Shown here: piece after piece, positions 50,901 through 52,481 of the stretch
Layout of the letters: each line of letters starts with the position of its first letter
How positions within the stretch are numbered: the first letter of the stretch is position 1
Position numbers and translations under genes: made by a program
From: UMGS1279 sp045630265
GTDB lineage: Bacteria; Bacillota; Clostridia; Oscillospirales; Acutalibacteraceae
Assembly: GCA_045630265.1 (NCBI GenBank)
Contig: JAZQSV010000046.1
Location: 1 to 52,481, forward strand
DNA: 52,481 bases
Direction: 5' to 3'
The notes under the pieces: generated by a model
What the model saw: only the letters and a program-made list of their open reading frames with translations
Told to the model about the DNA's origin: nothing
Database searches by the model: none

Positions 50901-51654
50901 GAGAAATAAGGTTGTTATTGTTAGCGGCCTTAACGAACAGGGTGAACCTGTTGAAGAGCATATGGTTATCCCCGCAGGCGCACACCTTCGCGTAACAGAC
51001 GGCGACGTGGTCAAGAAGGGTCAGGCACTTGTAGATGGCGCTATTGCTCCTCAGGATATTCTTGAAATCCTCGGCGAAGAGGCAGTTCAGGACTACATTA
51101 TTGCACAGATTCAGGCAACCTACCGTACACAGGGTGTTGATATCAACGATAAGCACATCGAGGTTATCATCCGTCAGATGATGCGCAAGGTTACCGTTGC
51201 AGATGCAGGTAGCACCGATCTTCTACCTTTGTCTAGGGTTGAGCGCAGCGACTTTATTGCCGCTAAAGAAGAAATTAAAAACCGCATAAAGGCGGGAGAG
51301 ACCGACCTTGTTGTACCTACCTGCACACCTGTTCTTCTCGGTATTACAAAGGCATCTCTTGCTACCGATTCATTCCTTTCTGCCGCTTCCTTCCAGGAAA
51401 CTACACGTGTTCTTACTGAAGCCGCAATTCAAGGAAAGAGCGACCCGTTGTTTGGTCTTAAGGAAAATGTTATTATTGGTAAGCTTGTTCCTGCAGGTAC
51501 AGGTATGAAGGTTTATAATGACCGCGCCAAGACCTTTTTAGCAGAACTTGAAGCACAAAGGCAAAAAACCTTTGATGAGCCTGCAGAGGTAGTGGAAGAG
51601 GTTGCTTTGGAAGAAACCTCCGAAGTAGCTGAGGATACCGCCGTAGAGGAATAA
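47947..51654 (+). CDS. rpoC: RNA polymerase subunit beta-prime
   Basis: A 1235-aa core polymerase subunit. The N-terminal zinc site is CHCGKYKR...CERCG. The catalytic NADFDGDQMAVH (near residue 445) holds the Mg-binding Asp triad. The second zinc site CRSHHGVCRMCYG and the trigger-loop region follow. The C-terminus ends in an acidic tail (VVEEVALEETSEVAEDTAVEE region). AGGAGG precedes the ATG. It is read with rpoB, and the transcript then reaches a leader and promoter for rpsL. Confidence 0.98.
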   Translation: MDCIEFESIKIGLASPEQIRSWSHGEVTKPETINYRTLKPETGGLFCERIFGPQKDWECHCGKYKRIRYKGKVCERCGVEVTRAKVRRERMGIIELAAPVSHIWYYKTIPSRLGLTLDVTPRVLEQVLYFSQYIVTDPGSTPLEKKQLLTEAQYRDYKEKYEDDFEAGMGAEAIKKLLEEIDLEKTCAELRNELENASNQKAARILKRLEVLDAFRLSGNRPEWMILECLPVIPPDIRPMVQLDGGRFATSDLNDLYRRVINRNNRLKRLLELSAPDIIVRNEKRMLQEAVDALIDNGRRGKPVTGPNNRPLKSLSDMLKGKQGRFRQNLLGKRVDYSGRSVIVVGPELKMYQCGLPKEMALELFKPFVMKRLVKTDVVNNIKTARKMVERADPQVWDALDVVIKEHPVLLNRAPTLHRLGIQAFEPVLVEGRALKLHPLVCTAYNADFDGDQMAVHVPLSAEAQAEARFLMLAANNLLKPSDGKPVAVPTQDMVLGSYYLTIVKNDEKGAPYKDEETGEMRYRIFRDEDEAIMAYQTGNLGLHSLIKVRMTGKNQKGEDISRIIFATVGFLIFNKSIPQDLGRVDRTVEGHELDLEIPVFDNKGNVNKIDKKKLGRIIDDCIRVHGTSDAAIVLDNIKATGFKYSTKGAITVAVQDAVIPPAKADILADAEKKVAKCNVLFKRGLLSDEERSRQVIEIWNQATEDVADALKGNLDEFNPIFMMADSGARGSMSQIRQLAGMRGLIANTAGKVIEVPIRANYREGLNVLEYFISSRGARKGLADTALRTADSGYLTRRLVDVSQDVIVRDDDCGAKEGLVVREIKEGNNVLEPISERLIGRYLLEDFVDEKGNVLVDCDTMVTKENAELIEAKLAEKPEEERFVKIRSILNCRSHHGVCRMCYGLNLATGTPVTVGEAVGIIAAQSIGEPGTQLTMRTFHTGGIASTEDITQGLPRVEELFEARRPKRAGVLSKCAGTVTISDEKRNKVVIVSGLNEQGEPVEEHMVIPAGAHLRVTDGDVVKKGQALVDGAIAPQDILEILGEEAVQDYIIAQIQATYRTQGVDINDKHIEVIIRQMMRKVTVADAGSTDLLPLSRVERSDFIAAKEEIKNRIKAGETDLVVPTCTPVLLGITKASLATDSFLSAASFQETTRVLTEAAIQGKSDPLFGLKENVIIGKLVPAGTGMKVYNDRAKTFLAELEAQRQKTFDEPAEVVEEVALEETSEVAEDTAVEE

Positions 51655-51677
51655 AGTTCCAAATTTCACAAAAACTC

Positions 51678-51706
51678 TTGACAAAGTAAGAGATTTTGTG
51701 TAAAAT
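51678..51706 (+). promoter_or_regulatory. rpsL promoter
   Basis: TTGACA (51678-51683), 17 bp, TAAAAT (51701-51706), 24 bp after the rpoC stop. It gives the ribosomal genes their own transcript. Confidence 0.8.
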
Positions 51707-51747
51707 GTGTTATTGTGTGGAAATATGTGATTTTCCGCTGTAAAACA

Positions 51748-51799
51748 ACAAAATTCAGTTGGGTTGGGAGGCAGCACTCCCAACCTGACCCTGTTTTGT
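51748..51799 (+). terminator. Terminator-like leader hairpin before rpsL
   Basis: A strong 9-bp stem GGTTGGGAG/CTCCCAACC extends outward by CAG/CTG and ACAAAA/TTTTGT, then runs into TTTTTC. It lies after the rpsL promoter, so it could end rpoBC read-through or act as an attenuator. Confidence 0.55.
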
Positions 51800-51888
51800 T
51801 TTTCTCCAAAGTAAGGTGAAACTTTGCCTTATATTATATAGGTATTTAGCCAAATGGCTTTATATAAATTTATATTAGGAGGTGTAAC

Positions 51889-52311
51889 ATGCCAACCTTT
51901 AACCAGTTAGTGCGTAACGGTCGCGAAACAATTGTGAAGAAGGCCAAAGCTCCTGCTCTTTTAAAGGGCTACAACTCAATGAAGCGTAAGCCAACTGACC
52001 AAGAGTCTCCTCAAAAACGTGGCGTTTGTACCGCGGTTAAAACCTCAACACCTAAAAAGCCTAACTCTGCGCTTCGTAAAATTGCCAGGGTACGTCTTTC
52101 AAACGGTATTGAAGTTTCTGCTTACATTCCCGGTATCGGTCACAACCTGCAGGAGCATAGCGTTGTTTTGATTCGTGGCGGACGTGTTAAGGACTTGCCT
52201 GGTGTTCGTTACCATATTATTCGTGGTACTTTGGATACACAAGGTGTTGCGAACAGAATGCAGTCCCGTTCCAAATACGGCGCAAAGAGGCCTAAGGCCA
52301 ACGCTAAGTAA
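51889..52311 (+). CDS. rpsL: 30S ribosomal protein S12
   Basis: A 140-aa ribosomal protein of the decoding centre. MPTFNQLVRNGR, the KKPNSALRKIARVRLSNG loop and PGIGHNLQEHSVVLIRGGRV then KDLPGVRYHIIRG are standard, and both lysines linked to streptomycin resistance when changed are wild type. The length is as in Firmicutes. AGGAGG precedes the ATG. rpsG follows. Confidence 0.98.
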   Translation: MPTFNQLVRNGRETIVKKAKAPALLKGYNSMKRKPTDQESPQKRGVCTAVKTSTPKKPNSALRKIARVRLSNGIEVSAYIPGIGHNLQEHSVVLIRGGRVKDLPGVRYHIIRGTLDTQGVANRMQSRSKYGAKRPKANAK

Positions 52312-52345
52312 TTTAGTAAGCATTTTTAAAAAACGACGAAATCCT

Positions 52346-52370
52346 CTGCTGCAAGTACCAAAAGCAGCGG
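52346..52370 (+). other. Hairpin in the rpsL-rpsG gap
   Basis: CTGCTGC pairs with GCAGCGG (one wobble) around an 11-nt loop in the 150-bp gap. The gap is long for this gene pair and may hold a translational control site for S7; nothing known was matched. Confidence 0.4.
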
Positions 52371-52461
52371 CGTTAATATATATTTTCGCCTTTGCTTGGT
52401 GCCACGGGATGTTAGTCACTCGAGTACCTAAGATATCATATATGTGAAGGAGGGAAGTGAA

Positions 52462-52481
52462 GTGCCAAGAAGAGGCTTTAT
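52462..52481 (+). CDS. rpsG: 30S ribosomal protein S7 (partial, runs off the window)
   Basis: Only the first codons are present. A GTG start followed by codons for PRRGF matches the usual S7 opening (MPRRG), AAGGAGGG lies upstream, and position after rpsL is the standard order. Confidence 0.85.

Larger units (their letters stand above)
51655..51888 (+). other. rpoC-rpsL gap with promoter and folded leader
   Basis: 234 bp. It contains a promoter (51678-51706), a long hairpin (51748-51799) with stem GGTTGGGAG/CTCCCAACC and outer CAG/CTG and ACAAAA/TTTTGT pairs followed by a T-rich stretch, and a smaller TAAGG/CCTTA stem. AGGAGG serves rpsL. Confidence 0.7.

Overview
The window looks like a chromosomal segment of a low-to-mid GC, single-membrane member of the Clostridia, possibly an uncultured gut Oscillospiraceae/Ruminococcaceae-type organism. 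Support: a clostridial set of small families (DUF3892, DUF6440, DUF5412), a Gram-positive type SOS box in front of lexA, many sigma-A promoters with exact 17-bp spacers, lipoprotein signal peptides, and rpoB, rpoC and rpsL of Firmicutes size and order. Species cannot be told from the sequence alone.

Layout. (1) 1-5000, accessory: a SLOG-family gene, an RsgI-like lipoprotein, an orphan barstar with a DUF6440 gene, a repeat-rich stretch next to tRNA-Ser(GGA), a DUF3892 gene and an APC amino-acid permease. (2) About 5180-27370, a large surface-polysaccharide locus on the + strand: a phosphoglycosyl transferase with an apparent ATT start, a GT2, a 1847-aa secreted phosphodiester-glycosidase/leucine-rich-repeat protein, two tandem LicD proteins, two GT-B glycosyltransferases, an O-antigen-polymerase-like protein, an APH-fold kinase, a Wzx-type flippase, a polysaccharide deacetylase, UDP-GlcNAc 2-epimerase, and the UDP-L-FucNAc genes capE, capF and capG, with an NTP_transf_5 protein between capF and capG. 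This reads as a Wzx/Wzy-type pathway: precursor synthesis, loading on undecaprenyl phosphate, chain extension, flipping and polymerisation. (3) 27367-30402, a run on the same strand: pepT, a DUF5412 protein, a cyclophilin, a PqqD-like protein and an S26-type signal peptidase that overlaps it. (4) 30458-35204, housekeeping: lexA-rnhA on the minus strand with a promoter and SOS box, divergent from greA-lysS and a GltS-like carrier. (5) 35339-40587, accessory again: two divergent pairs of a small XRE-type HTH gene and a SLOG gene, an unknown 132-aa protein, a transglutaminase-domain lipoprotein, and a GtrA/GtrB-type pair. (6) 40640-52481, core: lon-engB on the minus strand, then rpoB-rpoC and rpsL-rpsG on the plus strand, with separate promoters for rpoBC and rpsL and long leaders that can fold.

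Most worth a second look: the recurring HTH/SLOG modules, one carrying two CCATATATGG palindromes exactly 20 bp apart; the rpoB leader, which folds by eye into a long hairpin, a compact three-way junction and a third hairpin; a 69-bp direct repeat resembling the 3' end of tRNA-Ser in inverted orientation; three 510-bp repeats inside the giant LRR gene; and the NTP_transf_5/PqqD/S26 group around the polysaccharide locus. No CRISPR array, insertion sequence, rRNA or phage gene was seen.
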